A stretch of 64,000 nt of DNA from Companilactobacillus futsaii JCM 17355 (GCF_001435505.1 NZ_AZDO01000011.1:1-64000), one strand, 5' to 3'. Positions 27,792 through 38,656 are shown, numbered from the stretch's first letter. The notes: generated by a model not told the origin, from the letters alone. Translations and numbers: made by a program.

Positions 27792-29483
27792 ATGTCCTTT
27801 AAAGTTAAAAATAATGAAGTTGCCGTCTTTGCCATCGGGGGCCTTGGCGAGATCGGTAAAAATATGTATGGAGTTCAATATCAAGACGAATTGATCGTTA
27901 TTGATGCCGGAATCAAGTTTCCAGAAGATGAACTTCTCGGAATTGACTATGTCATTTCTGATTACAGCTACTTAGTAGAAAATAAGGATAAGATCAAGGG
28001 TTTATTTATCACTCACGGTCACGAAGACCATATTGGTGGTATCCCTTATCTCCTTCAACAGCTTCCTAACATCCCAATTTATGCCGGTCCATTAGCTTGT
28101 GCATTAATTAAAGGTAAATTGGAAGAACATGGTCTATTAAGAACAACCGAAATGCACGTCTTACATGAAGATGACGTCATCAAATTCCCAAAGACTAGTG
28201 TTTCATTCTTTAGAACGACTCACTCAATTCCTGATACCTTAGGTATCGCTGTTCATACCCCTCAGGGAATTATTGTTGAAACTGGTGATTACAAGTTTGA
28301 CTTGACACCAGTTGCTGGATTGCCATCACCTAATTTACAAAAAATGGCTGCACTTGGAGCTAAAGGTGTTTTATGTTTACTATCTGATAGTACTAATGCA
28401 GAAATACCTACTTTTTCTAAATCGGAACGGTCTGTTGGATTAACAATCCATCAAATCTTTGAAACAATTCAAGGACGGATCATCTTTGCTACTTTTGCTT
28501 CTAACATTTATCGTATTTCTCAAGCGGTCGATGCAGCGATGCAACAGAACCGAAAAATTGCCGTCTTCGGTCGAAGTATGGAGCAAGCCATTGAAAATGG
28601 TCGTGAACTAGGATATTTGAATATTCCTGATAGTATGTTAATCGATCCTCATGCTTTGAACCAAACTCCAGCATCTGAAACTTTGATCCTATGTACTGGA
28701 TCACAAGGTGAACCATTAGCTGCTTTGAGTAGAATTGCCAATGGTACTCACCGACAAATTACTATTCAACCAGGTGACACGGTTATTTTCTCAAGTAATC
28801 CTATCCCTGGTAATACGATCAGTGTTAACCATTTAATCAATCAACTTTCAGAAGCTGGTGCTGAGGTTATTCATGGTAAAGTCAACAATATCCATGCTTC
28901 TGGTCACGGTGGCCAAGAAGAACAGGAATTGATGCTTCGTCTAATGAAGCCTAAGTTCTTTATGCCAATTCACGGTGAGTACAGAATGTTAAAGATTCAC
29001 ACAGAATTAGCTGAATTGTGCGACGTACCACAAGATCACTCCTTCCTTTTGGAAAACGGTGATGTTTTAGCCTTGACCAAAGACACAGCACGTGTAGCTG
29101 GACACTTCCCTGCTGGAGATGTCTACGTCGATGGTAAAGGCGTTGGCGATATCGGAAATGTTGTTATCCACGATCGTCAAGTTCTTTCAGAAGAAGGAAT
29201 GGTCGTTGTCGTTGCTACGATCGATTATCAAAAACACATTGTCTTAGCTGGTCCTGACATTCTTTCACGTGGTTTTGTTTATATGCGTGAGTCAGGTGAA
29301 TTGATCAATCAAGCACAAAAGCGTGTTTTCCATTTGATTAAAAATGCTTTTGACGATGAAAATGAAAAAGTTACTGAAGCAACATTAAAACGCATCATCA
29401 TTGAAGGATTACAAGAATTCTTGTACAAGCGTACAGCTAGAAATCCTGTTATCTTGCCAATGTTAATTGGAACTTCAATCTAA
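27792..29483 (+). CDS. rnjA: Ribonuclease J1
   Basis: A 5'-3' exo- and endoribonuclease central to mRNA turnover and rRNA maturation. The complete metal site [14 protein letters not shown] (about residues 74-87), a beta-CASP domain, the phosphate-binding motif SGHGGQEE and HGEYRML are present. It has 563 residues. Unlike the J2 gene at 7.3 kb it keeps all catalytic ligands, so it should be the active partner of a J1/J2 complex. Cotranscribed with rpoY. Confidence 0.97.
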   Translation: MSFKVKNNEVAVFAIGGLGEIGKNMYGVQYQDELIVIDAGIKFPEDELLGIDYVISDYSYLVENKDKIKGLFITHGHEDHIGGIPYLLQQLPNIPIYAGPLACALIKGKLEEHGLLRTTEMHVLHEDDVIKFPKTSVSFFRTTHSIPDTLGIAVHTPQGIIVETGDYKFDLTPVAGLPSPNLQKMAALGAKGVLCLLSDSTNAEIPTFSKSERSVGLTIHQIFETIQGRIIFATFASNIYRISQAVDAAMQQNRKIAVFGRSMEQAIENGRELGYLNIPDSMLIDPHALNQTPASETLILCTGSQGEPLAALSRIANGTHRQITIQPGDTVIFSSNPIPGNTISVNHLINQLSEAGAEVIHGKVNNIHASGHGGQEEQELMLRLMKPKFFMPIHGEYRMLKIHTELAELCDVPQDHSFLLENGDVLALTKDTARVAGHFPAGDVYVDGKGVGDIGNVVIHDRQVLSEEGMVVVVATIDYQKHIVLAGPDILSRGFVYMRESGELINQAQKRVFHLIKNAFDDENEKVTEATLKRIIIEGLQEFLYKRTARNPVILPMLIGTSI

Positions 29484-29508
29484 GTAGATCATTTGATCTA
29501 CTTTTTTT
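29484..29508 (+). terminator. Terminator of rpoY-rnjA
   Basis: GTAGATCA-TT-TGATCTAC followed by a T run, directly after rnjA. Confidence 0.9.
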
Positions 29509-29524
29509 ATTTAAGGGTATTCAA

Positions 29525-30469
29525 ATGAGTAAAACTACAAAAATCGAAATAATTTTAAATCACCACGCTGGTAATGGTTTAGCAATTTCTGCCTGTCATA
29601 AAGTAATAAAATTTCTAGAAAAGAATAATCTCAATTATGAGATACACAAAACTCTAAAAGATGGTGACGGAGTAAGAATTGCCAAACAGTTAGCTAATCA
29701 TCCAAATAACAGTAAAATCATTGTTATTGGTGGAGATGGAACATTAAATCAAGCCGTTAATGGCGTCAAACAATCCAATTACCCGAATACCGCTTTAGGA
29801 TATATTCCTGGTGGTTCTGGCAATGATTTTTGTCGTGGCATCAAATTAAAGATCAAAGATCCTGTGATTTTGTTACAAGCCATTCTCTCAATGAAACAGC
29901 CTCAGATATTTGATGTGGGTAAAGCTTATAACAACGATTTTTCTCATTATTTTATCAATAATATTGGCATCGGTTTTGATGCTCGAACGGTTTATTATAC
30001 AAATCATTCTGAACGAAAAGACTTTCTCAATAAATTACATTTGGGGACATTATCTTACTTCACTAATTTACTAAAAGTTATCAAAAAACAACCGGCCTTT
30101 GGTTTAGATGTTGCTTATAAAAATCACCAAAAACATTTTGATTCTGCTTATATTGTGGTTGCTACGAATCATCCTTATTTTGGTGGTGGCTTTGCAATTG
30201 ATCCAACTGCCACGCCTTTCAATCACCATTTGAATTTGATCGTTGTCAAAAAAATCACTGGCATGACTTTTATCAAATTGTTCAGCAAATTATTGACTAA
30301 CGGTTCTCACCTACAAGATAAAAACGTTTGGCATATTGAGGGTGGTCAGTTTTCTCTTCATAACCAGACGAATCAATACGGACAGATGGATGGCGAAGAA
30401 TTAGATCAGCATGAATTTAATTTTAATTTTGAAATCAGTCACCATCCCTTTTGGCTACCAATCAAATAA
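29525..30469 (+). CDS. Diacylglycerol kinase family lipid kinase (DgkB/YegS-like)
   Basis: A soluble or peripheral lipid kinase. The catalytic domain shows NHHAGNG near the N-terminus, the nucleotide loop GGDGTLNQAVNG (about 76-87) and GGSGNDFCRG (about 98-107). In Gram-positives DgkB recycles diacylglycerol from lipoteichoic acid synthesis; whether this member uses diacylglycerol is inferred. It has 314 residues. It follows rnjA after a terminator, so it may rely on read-through or a promoter I cannot identify. Confidence 0.88.
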   Translation: MSKTTKIEIILNHHAGNGLAISACHKVIKFLEKNNLNYEIHKTLKDGDGVRIAKQLANHPNNSKIIVIGGDGTLNQAVNGVKQSNYPNTALGYIPGGSGNDFCRGIKLKIKDPVILLQAILSMKQPQIFDVGKAYNNDFSHYFINNIGIGFDARTVYYTNHSERKDFLNKLHLGTLSYFTNLLKVIKKQPAFGLDVAYKNHQKHFDSAYIVVATNHPYFGGGFAIDPTATPFNHHLNLIVVKKITGMTFIKLFSKLLTNGSHLQDKNVWHIEGGQFSLHNQTNQYGQMDGEELDQHEFNFNFEISHHPFWLPIK

Positions 30470-30479
30470 TCCCTACACA

Positions 30480-30531
30480 AAAACCTCGCTAGAATGCATT
30501 GTTTCATTGCACTCTAACGAGGTTATTTTTT
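30480..30531. terminator. Bidirectional terminator between the lipid kinase gene and recD2
   Basis: A long stem pairs AACCTCG, then TAGAATGCA, with TTGCACTCTA and CGAGGTT. A-rich and T-rich flanks let it serve both convergent genes. Confidence 0.85.
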
Positions 30532-32901
30532 CTCCAAAAAATCTTGAGGAGTTATATGTTCCATACCAATCATCGGATCAATCGCATTGTTCATTATCAT
30601 GTCTAAAGTCAAACGATAATCGATTAGCGCTTGTTCTTGTGTTTCTTTTGGTGGTGTATCTGGTCCTTTAATCTTAAATGTTGTAAAAATCCTTTGTTTC
30701 AAAGTGGTTTGACGTTCACTCGACTGGTCTTTGATTGAACGCTCAAAAGTTGACCTATCGCCTACCATAATCAATAATCTCTTAGCACGTGTTACTGCTG
30801 TATACAACAAATTACGGCGTAACATTCTGGATTCTTCATTAACTAGTGGCAGAATTACCATTTCAAATTCTGAACCTTGAGATTTATGAATTGATGTACA
30901 GTAAGCTAATGATATATTAGTCCAATCTTTGCGATTCAAAGTAACTTCATTTCCATCAAAATCGATCACTAACTGATCCACGTGGTCAGTATTTTCTTTA
31001 GCGAGGATGATTCCCACAATTTTACCGATTTCGCCATTGAACACGTTATCTTCAGGCGTATTGACTAAGTAAACCACTTTATCATTAATTCGATATTTAA
31101 CATTTCCCATCGAAACTTCTTTTCTTTTTGGCTTCATTGGATTAACGACGTTTTGAATCACATAGTTTAAATTATCGATCCCAGCTTGACCACGATACAT
31201 CGGTGCTAAAACTTGCACATCAGCAATATCAAAGCCACGCTCACTTGATTTTGAAATAATCTGTGATAAAACATTTGGAACGTTACGGCTGTCACAGTTA
31301 ATAAAACTACGATCGGCCCTATTTTGAAAAATACCATCAACGACAATCCCTTCATTTATATCATGAGCTAATTGAATAATCGTTGAATTTTCATCTTGAC
31401 GGTGAATATTTTTTAAAATTGTTGTAGGAAAAGCGTCACTATTAATCAAGTCGGCAAATACTTGTCCCGGTCCAACCGAAGGTAATTGATCGCGATCACC
31501 TACTAAAACGATCTGCGTTCCAGGTTGTACTGCTGTTATCAATACTTTAAACAGTTTAGTATCAACCATCGACATCTCATCAATGATCAACAATTTACAA
31601 TCCAAACTAGGTTCAGCATATTCATCATCTTCAGTCCCAGTAAGACCTAATAAACGATGGATCGTCATAGCCGGTAACCCCGTAGCTTCGCTCATATGTT
31701 TAGCGGCACGACCGGTTGGAGCAGCCAAAGCGATTGCATAATCATCTGAATTTGGATCAAGCGGCATATCATTTAGTTCTGCATAAGCAGCCACAATTGC
31801 ATTGATAATCGTTGTTTTACCAGTTCCCGGACCACCTGTCAAAAGAAAAATTGGATGGGTCAAAGATTGCCGAATAGCTTTTTCTTGAGAATCATCATAT
31901 TTAACTTTAAATTGTTTCTCAATTTTTTTAAGCTCTTTTTTCATCTCTCTTTCTTTCCAAGAGACGCCCTTAAAAGTATCTGTGATCATTTTTAAAGATT
32001 GTGCAATCGACCACTCAGAATCAGACAGATCTTTTTGATAAACATTGCCATCTTCAACTAGTAAAACACCATTTTTAACTAAATCGCGCAATCCTGCTAC
32101 TAGTTTTTTTGATAAATCATCCGTCGAATTATTACGTAAAACGCCCATAACTCGTCTAATCAATTCCTGACCATCGACATAAGTATCGCCGGTTTCGTTG
32201 ATCATTGAGCTAGTCATTTGAATCAATGCACCTTTAATTCTTCTAGGGTCATCGCCAGTTATCCCTAAACGTCGAGCTAACTCATCTGCTCGTTTGAAAC
32301 CGACACCTTTAACGTCTAAAACTAGTTGGTAGGGATCAGCTTGGATTTTTTTCAGTGTTTGGACTCCATATTTTTGATAGATCCTAGCACTCAAAGTGGG
32401 CCCAAAACCATAATTATTCAATTGATATAAAGCTTGTTCTGTTTGATGATTGTTAGAAATCTGTTCAATTATTTGTTGCGTTTTTTCAGCACTTAATTTT
32501 AAGAAATCTAGAGCATGAGGATCTTTGATGATCTTATCAATAGCATCATTTCCTAATTCATCAACGATTTTTTCAGCTTTTTTCTTTCCAATGCCAGGAA
32601 ACTCATCACTGGAGAAAAAACTAATTAGTTCCTTTCGACCATTAGGACGACTTCTTTGATACGAAGTGGCTTGAAATTGTTTGCCATATTTAGGATGGTC
32701 AACAATTTGCCCCTCAAAACGATACTCTTCTTCTTCTGATATTTCGCCAAAGCTTCCTGTCACAACAATATCTTTAGCATCCCAATCAGTATTTGTTTTT
32801 TTTATTTTAATTGTAAAAATTTTGTAGAGATTTTCTGGGTTCTCAAAAAAGATAGCTTTGACAGTGCCTAAAAAATATGGTGTTTCATTACTGTCTGTCA
32901 T
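30523..32901 (-). CDS. recD2: ATP-dependent DNA helicase RecD2
   Basis: An SF1B 5'-3' helicase of the RecD-like group found without RecBC. N-terminal OB-like and helix-hairpin-helix domains (about 1-240; FPGIGKKKAEKIV, VKGVGFKRADELA) precede the motor: Walker A LTGGPGTGKTT, Walker B LLIIDEMSMVD, GDRDQLPSVG, and motif VI region SIHKSQGSEF with YTAVTRAK. It has 792 residues, normal for RecD2. In Bacillus it acts in replication-fork progression and mismatch repair. It overlaps the TPR gene upstream by 14 nt. Confidence 0.96.
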   Translation of the reverse strand: MTDSNETPYFLGTVKAIFFENPENLYKIFTIKIKKTNTDWDAKDIVVTGSFGEISEEEEYRFEGQIVDHPKYGKQFQATSYQRSRPNGRKELISFFSSDEFPGIGKKKAEKIVDELGNDAIDKIIKDPHALDFLKLSAEKTQQIIEQISNNHQTEQALYQLNNYGFGPTLSARIYQKYGVQTLKKIQADPYQLVLDVKGVGFKRADELARRLGITGDDPRRIKGALIQMTSSMINETGDTYVDGQELIRRVMGVLRNNSTDDLSKKLVAGLRDLVKNGVLLVEDGNVYQKDLSDSEWSIAQSLKMITDTFKGVSWKEREMKKELKKIEKQFKVKYDDSQEKAIRQSLTHPIFLLTGGPGTGKTTIINAIVAAYAELNDMPLDPNSDDYAIALAAPTGRAAKHMSEATGLPAMTIHRLLGLTGTEDDEYAEPSLDCKLLIIDEMSMVDTKLFKVLITAVQPGTQIVLVGDRDQLPSVGPGQVFADLINSDAFPTTILKNIHRQDENSTIIQLAHDINEGIVVDGIFQNRADRSFINCDSRNVPNVLSQIISKSSERGFDIADVQVLAPMYRGQAGIDNLNYVIQNVVNPMKPKRKEVSMGNVKYRINDKVVYLVNTPEDNVFNGEIGKIVGIILAKENTDHVDQLVIDFDGNEVTLNRKDWTNISLAYCTSIHKSQGSEFEMVILPLVNEESRMLRRNLLYTAVTRAKRLLIMVGDRSTFERSIKDQSSERQTTLKQRIFTTFKIKGPDTPPKETQEQALIDYRLTLDMIMNNAIDPMIGMEHITPQDFLEKK

Positions 32902-33556
32902 CGCTATCTCCTTGTTTTTTAATGAATTCTTGTAAATCAGCTAGTTTTTTTTCATTCTTTAAATAATACTTCTCATCTAATTTTTTAGCTTGTTTCAAAT
33001 AATTTTGATAATCCTTTTTGAGATTCATCGCACACAAAGCCATATTGAAGTAAAATTTGGCCGTTGGTTGGATTTTATTGGCAGTTTGATAAAAGGACAA
33101 GGCCTCTTGAAAATTGCCGTTAGCGAGCAATAAATCAGCTAGTAATTCATTGGATTGTAAATCCTTTGGTGATTTTTCCACCGCTGTTAAAGCATACATA
33201 ATTGCTAATTGACGCTTGCCTTGTTGGTCCAAAGTTTTGGCCATCATGAAATAAGCTTCAAAAGCATAATCATTATTAACTAACTTTTGAAAAATATTGT
33301 TAGCTTTATCATACTTATCTGCTAAATAATAGACATTACCCAAATTATAAAGTAAATCTTGATTGTCTTTAAATATTTCTAACGAACGAGCTAATAATTC
33401 CTCAGCTTGTTCTAAATCTCCAGCTTGGACCAAATACGTCGATAATTGTAAAATTTCAGGCAATTGTTTTGGGTTTTGATTCAGATCCGCTACTAGCAAC
33501 TTAACAGCAGCTTCTTTATCACCTTGATTAAATAATTTTTCTGCTTGTTTGTTCAT
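32888..33556 (-). CDS. Tetratricopeptide repeat protein
   Basis: A 222-residue soluble protein made of about five TPR units (for example AGDLEQAEELLARSLEIF, LLYNLGNVYYLADKYDKA, FYFNMALCAMN). It ends in a charged helix. No enzyme motif, signal or membrane segment is seen; TPRs suggest protein binding. It lies 7 nt after the phosphatase gene and overlaps recD2 by 14 nt, an arrangement conserved in lactobacilli, but no functional link is established. Confidence 0.85.
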   Translation of the reverse strand: MNKQAEKLFNQGDKEAAVKLLVADLNQNPKQLPEILQLSTYLVQAGDLEQAEELLARSLEIFKDNQDLLYNLGNVYYLADKYDKANNIFQKLVNNDYAFEAYFMMAKTLDQQGKRQLAIMYALTAVEKSPKDLQSNELLADLLLANGNFQEALSFYQTANKIQPTAKFYFNMALCAMNLKKDYQNYLKQAKKLDEKYYLKNEKKLADLQEFIKKQGDSDDRQ

Positions 33557-33563
33557 AATTACC

Positions 33564-34214
33564 TCAAATAGTATCTGAACTATCTAATTGTTTATCCAGA
33601 TAACTAGTTTCATTCCACTTGATTAATTTAAATTGGCCATCTTGGTATTGTAAATGAGTCAGACTAGTATTGGAAAGACCACCATTTTTACGAATGTCAC
33701 AAATTTTAGTTCCTAATAATGATTGGATCAACGTCACTAAAGCAGCTCCATGACTGACGATGACAAGATTACTGTCAGGATCATTTTGAGCAACGATCTT
33801 TTCAACAGCAGCTGTAGTTCTATTAGCAACTTGTTCGAACGATTCACCCTTGATTAAATCATAATCATAATCTTTGGGCTGATGTCTAAAGGCATAAATC
33901 ACTTCTGGCATTTCATTTTCCAATTCAGAAAATTTACGACCTTCCATGATGCCTAAATCAAATTCTCTAAGACCATCAACGACATCAAACGGTATTTGAC
34001 GATTTAAATCTTTGATCAAAGTTTGGGCGGTTGTTTTAGCACGTGGCAACGGACTGGAATACATGTGGTCGATATTTATATCCTGCAATCTTTTTGCCAG
34101 TAAACTAATATCATGTAAACTTTCTGGCAAAAGTGGTGAATCACCGTGTCCACCTTGATATTTTCCTTCTAGATTCCATTCGGTCTTCCCGTGTCTGACA
34201 AAATATAATTCCAT
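33564..34214 (-). CDS. Histidine phosphatase family protein (GpmB-like)
   Basis: A second two-histidine phosphatase in the window. FVRHGKTEWN (residues 5-14) holds the phospho-histidine; LREFDLGIMEG and VSHGAALV supply the acid/base region and second histidine. It has 216 residues. Members include cofactor-dependent phosphoglycerate mutase-like phosphatases with broad or unknown substrates. First gene of a unit with the TPR gene and recD2, after the mnmA terminator. Confidence 0.88.
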   Translation of the reverse strand: MELYFVRHGKTEWNLEGKYQGGHGDSPLLPESLHDISLLAKRLQDINIDHMYSSPLPRAKTTAQTLIKDLNRQIPFDVVDGLREFDLGIMEGRKFSELENEMPEVIYAFRHQPKDYDYDLIKGESFEQVANRTTAAVEKIVAQNDPDSNLVIVSHGAALVTLIQSLLGTKICDIRKNGGLSNTSLTHLQYQDGQFKLIKWNETSYLDKQLDSSDTI

Positions 34215-34300
34215 TTTATTCTCACCTTACAAAGTTAATTACCTTTAATTATCGGTTTTTTGGAAGATTTTTTCAAGCCAGAGCGTATTTTACTGAAAAT

Positions 34301-34346
34301 AAAAAAAAGCGATCAATATTGGCTATTCCAGTCAATATCAATCGCA
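34301..34346 (-). terminator. Terminator of mnmA
   Basis: A long imperfect minus-strand stem (GCGATTGATATTG with CAATATTGATCGC) followed by a T run, just after mnmA. Confidence 0.82.
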
Positions 34347-34353
34347 GTAACTT

Positions 34354-35481
<1,128 letters not shown>

Positions 35482-35486
35482 TCATT

Positions 35487-35822
35487 TTATTTAACTAATA
35501 CGTTTTTTTCTTTCAAAAAGTTCATCAAGTAACGATAGTCACTGACTTCTTTTTCTGTATCTTTAATTTTGAACATATTGATACTGTGCATACCACTTTT
35601 ATCAGTGATCGACAATTTCAAACTGTCTAGATTTTTGCTAACCACGGCACGCAAATAATATCTAGCATCATATGGAGATGACCCATTGATTGGGTGTTCC
35701 AAACGAAAACTACCTTTATTTGTTTCCATGAAGCCTGAATCTAATAGTGAATATTTTTTTACTTCGGGGTTAAGTTCATAAACTTCTTGATCCCCTTGTA
35801 CTTGAGCTTGGCGTTTATCCAT
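35487..35822 (-). CDS. DUF1831 family protein
   Basis: A 111-residue Lactobacillales protein of unknown function, recognised by its position between a cysteine desulfurase and mnmA and by its sequence (DQEVYELNPEVKKYSLLDSGF, DARYYLRAVV). No cysteine is present, so it is unlikely to carry sulfur itself. ATG at 35822 has GAGGG about 9 nt upstream; ATG at 35831 abuts that box. A role in the desulfurase-MnmA pathway is inferred only from context. Confidence 0.8.
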   Translation of the reverse strand: MDKRQAQVQGDQEVYELNPEVKKYSLLDSGFMETNKGSFRLEHPINGSSPYDARYYLRAVVSKNLDSLKLSITDKSGMHSINMFKIKDTEKEVSDYRYLMNFLKEKNVLVK

Positions 35823-35878
35823 AATAATCATCCCTCATAATCAAATTTTCTCTTAATTATAAGTTTGAATAAAATTGC

Positions 35879-37027
35879 CTAATTAGTCAAGTCTTGCACG
35901 ATTTTAACTAGTTTATTGGCAAATTCAACTACTTCTTCTTCAGTATTGTCTTTACCAAAACTGATTCTAACTGAGTCATTGATTTTTGGACTGTCTTCAC
36001 CATACATGGCAACTAAAACATGCGATGGTTCAAGACTTCCCGCGGTACATGCAGAACCTCCAGAAATTGCTACTTCGTCAAGATCTAATCTCGTCAATAA
36101 GACGCCACGATCAATTCCTGGCAAATACAAATTCATCACGTGATTTAAAGCATGTTTATCTTTGGGTCCATTGATGTCAAAATCAATTTTATTCTCTGTC
36201 AAGACCTTTTGAATCGTTTGTTTAAATCCAAAATAACGATCTTGTCGAGCTTGTTTTTCTTCCGGAGTAATCAATTCAACAGCTTTGGCAAAACCAGCGA
36301 TGGCAGGAACATTTTCCGTTCCCGCACGACGTTTAGTTTCTTGATCGCCACCTTTAATAAAAGATGGAATATGAATATCATCATTGATATACAAAAAGCC
36401 GATGAATTTCGGTCCATTAATCTTATGAGCCGAAGTCGATAACATATCGATGTGTTGGCCTTTGACATCAATATCTTCCATTCCAAATGCTTGTACAGCA
36501 TCGGTGTGGAAATATGCTTGATGGTCTTTTAAGACTTCACCAATTTCTTTAATTGGATTCATCGAACCAACTTCATTATTACCGTACATGATCGTTACTA
36601 AGATCGTATCGTCACGTAAAGCATCTTTGACTTGTTGAGCAGTCACTTCACCATGTTCATTAGGCTTTAGATAAGTTACTTCAAAACCTAAAGTTTCTAA
36701 ATAAGCTAACGGTTTAAGAATTGCTTCATGTTCAATTTCAGTCGTTATGATATGTTTTCCTAGTTTTTGTCTAGATAATGCTGTTTGAATTACAGCGGTA
36801 TTGTCGCTCTCAGTTCCACCACTAGTAAAGACAATTTCTGAGTCTTTAGCGTTGAGACTTTGAGCAATCGTATGCCGGCTTTCATCCAAAACTTTTCGAG
36901 CTTGACGACCAAAATAATTGGTAGCAGATGCATTACCAAAATTATTAGCCATCTGTTCACTGATTACATCGACTACAGGTGTAGCCATCGGTGTGGTGGC
37001 AGCATTATCTAAATAAATAAATGCCAC
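35879..37027 (-). CDS. Cysteine desulfurase (NifS/IscS-like)
   Basis: A PLP enzyme that removes sulfur from cysteine as a persulfide. It starts MAFIYLDNAATTPM; the PLP lysine is in SAHKINGPK (about residue 202) and the catalytic cysteine in SGGSACTAGSLEPSHV (about 323). It has 382 residues. No iscU or sufB is adjacent; the downstream DUF1831-mnmA genes suggest it supplies tRNA thiolation. Confidence 0.95.
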   Translation of the reverse strand: MAFIYLDNAATTPMATPVVDVISEQMANNFGNASATNYFGRQARKVLDESRHTIAQSLNAKDSEIVFTSGGTESDNTAVIQTALSRQKLGKHIITTEIEHEAILKPLAYLETLGFEVTYLKPNEHGEVTAQQVKDALRDDTILVTIMYGNNEVGSMNPIKEIGEVLKDHQAYFHTDAVQAFGMEDIDVKGQHIDMLSTSAHKINGPKFIGFLYINDDIHIPSFIKGGDQETKRRAGTENVPAIAGFAKAVELITPEEKQARQDRYFGFKQTIQKVLTENKIDFDINGPKDKHALNHVMNLYLPGIDRGVLLTRLDLDEVAISGGSACTAGSLEPSHVLVAMYGEDSPKINDSVRISFGKDNTEEEVVEFANKLVKIVQDLTN

Positions 37028-37039
37028 AATAAATCCCCT

Positions 37040-37729
37040 CTATTCTTGGTCTAAAAAGTTCAATAACATAGTTACTGATTTGCGTCCGGCTTGTAAAACA
37101 AATTCGTCAAAGTTTACACTAGCATTTTCGTCGCCCACATCACTCATTGAACGAATAACAACGAATGGTGTTTTGAATTCAACACAGACTTGAGCCACAG
37201 CTGCGCCTTCCATTTCTGATGCCAAAGCATCTGGGAACGACTTTTTAATTGTAGCAATTTTTTCTTTTCCGTCAACAAATTGGTCTCCGGAAACGATCAA
37301 ACCAATTTTACTAGTCAAGCCAGTTCTCTTTGCAGCTGCTGCGATTGCTTTAACGTAATCAGGATCAGCCTTGAAATAAAGGTCTTTTTGAGGAAGTTGT
37401 CCTACTTTATAACCAAAGCCAGTTGCATCAACATCATGATAAGCCAATTTGTCAGAAATAACGACGTCTCCAACACTCAAACCTTCACCGATACCACCAG
37501 CTGAACCGGTATTAACGACAAAATCTGGTTGATAACGATCATTCATCAAAGTAGCTGTCATACCAGCTTGAACTTTACCAATGCCACTTTGAGCCAAATA
37601 TACTTCATGATTCTTATAACTGCCTAGAGTAAATTCGACTCCAGCAACAGTGACTGTTTGAATGTCTGTCAAAGACTCCTTCATTAGTTTGATTTCTTCT
37701 TCCATAGGGACGATTACGCCAATTTTCAT
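37040..37729 (-). CDS. mtnN: 5'-methylthioadenosine/S-adenosylhomocysteine nucleosidase
   Basis: Cleaves MTA and SAH (by-products of polyamine synthesis, methylation and autoinducer-2 formation) to adenine and a ribose product. Typical are MKIGVIVPMEEE, VNTGSAGGIGEGL, the substrate-binding SEMEGAAVAQVC and the catalytic Asp in RSMSDVGDENA. It has 229 residues. It is 12 nt upstream of the cysteine desulfurase gene and 13 nt after a small membrane-protein gene. Confidence 0.96.
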   Translation of the reverse strand: MKIGVIVPMEEEIKLMKESLTDIQTVTVAGVEFTLGSYKNHEVYLAQSGIGKVQAGMTATLMNDRYQPDFVVNTGSAGGIGEGLSVGDVVISDKLAYHDVDATGFGYKVGQLPQKDLYFKADPDYVKAIAAAAKRTGLTSKIGLIVSGDQFVDGKEKIATIKKSFPDALASEMEGAAVAQVCVEFKTPFVVIRSMSDVGDENASVNFDEFVLQAGRKSVTMLLNFLDQE

Positions 37730-37742
37730 ACTTTAACTCCTC

Positions 37743-38030
37743 TTAAATAAAAAATAATATTAAAAATACCAGTACAATTAGACCGAATACTGTAATGATG
37801 GCAATATTCAATTTCTTTTTCAATTTATTTGTCTTATACTCAAATAATTCCATATTTTCTTGTATAGTTTGCTCTGGATGTTGTTGCTGATATTGTTTTT
37901 CAGCTCGTTGTCTTTCCTGTTCTTTAATTCTTTGTTGCTGAGCTTCAACTTGATCTGCACGAACAACTGTCTGTGGATGATTGTTTTTCTTAACTTTAGA
38001 ATTAACAAAATCTCTTACTTTTGAAAACAT
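37743..38030 (-). CDS. Small C-terminally anchored membrane protein of unknown function
   Basis: 95 residues. The N-terminal half is basic (SKVRDFVNSKVKKNN); a Gln/Arg/Glu-rich stretch likely to form a coiled coil follows (QQQRIKEQERQRAEKQYQQQ). A single transmembrane helix at the C-terminus (about 74-95, AIITVFGLIVLVFLILFFI) ends the protein, so it should be tail-anchored with the coiled coil in the cytosol. I do not recognise the family. It starts directly after nudF and is followed by mtnN, hence in the same operon. Confidence 0.72.
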   Translation of the reverse strand: MFSKVRDFVNSKVKKNNHPQTVVRADQVEAQQQRIKEQERQRAEKQYQQQHPEQTIQENMELFEYKTNKLKKKLNIAIITVFGLIVLVFLILFFI

Positions 38031-38600
38031 TTATTTTTCCTTCGCTTTTAGTAATTCCCAATAAGTAATAGCATAAATAGTTTTAGCATCGCAAATATCA
38101 CCAGACTTAATTTGTTCCTTAGCTTCTTCTAAAGTTAAGTTCTCAACATTTAAAAATTCATCCGGATCAAGTGGCCGTTTGAATTCTACTTTTTTGAGAT
38201 TTTTCGCAACAAAAACTGTCAATTTTTCATTTGAATAACCAGGACTAGAATAAAATGAAGTAACTTGTGTTAAATCGTCAGTAGTTAAACCTAATTCTTC
38301 ATCCATTTCCCGTAGAGCAACTTCTTTTAAGTCACTACCTTCATCTGAGTCGATTTTTCCGGCTGGGATTTCCAATGTTTCTTGTCCCATCGGTGTCCGC
38401 CATTGTCTAACAAAAATCATTTTTCCATCGTCAGTGAATGGGATAATTGCCACAGCACCATGATGTTCAACAACTTCACGAATATCAGGAATACCATTTG
38501 GCAAAACAACTTGTTCGACATTCACGTCAAAAATCTTGCCACCAAACATTTGTTTCTTGGCAACCACTTCTTCATAATATCTTGAATCTTCTTTTTTCAT
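38031..38600 (-). CDS. nudF: NUDIX hydrolase, ADP-ribose pyrophosphatase type
   Basis: Hydrolyses ADP-ribose and related nucleoside diphosphate sugars. The Nudix helix region reads AGKIDSDEGSDLKEVALREM then DEELGL: the REXXEEXG half is intact, while the loop between the first Gly-Glu pair and the RE pair is about two residues longer than the strict consensus. The upstream VRQWR and EIPAGK are typical of ADP-ribose enzymes. It has 189 residues. First gene of the operon ending at mnmA. Confidence 0.88.
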   Translation of the reverse strand: MKKEDSRYYEEVVAKKQMFGGKIFDVNVEQVVLPNGIPDIREVVEHHGAVAIIPFTDDGKMIFVRQWRTPMGQETLEIPAGKIDSDEGSDLKEVALREMDEELGLTTDDLTQVTSFYSSPGYSNEKLTVFVAKNLKKVEFKRPLDPDEFLNVENLTLEEAKEQIKSGDICDAKTIYAITYWELLKAKEK

Positions 38601-38656
38601 TGCAAAACCTTCCTGACTTGATTAATCAACTAAAATAATACTTACCTTTTGCAGAT

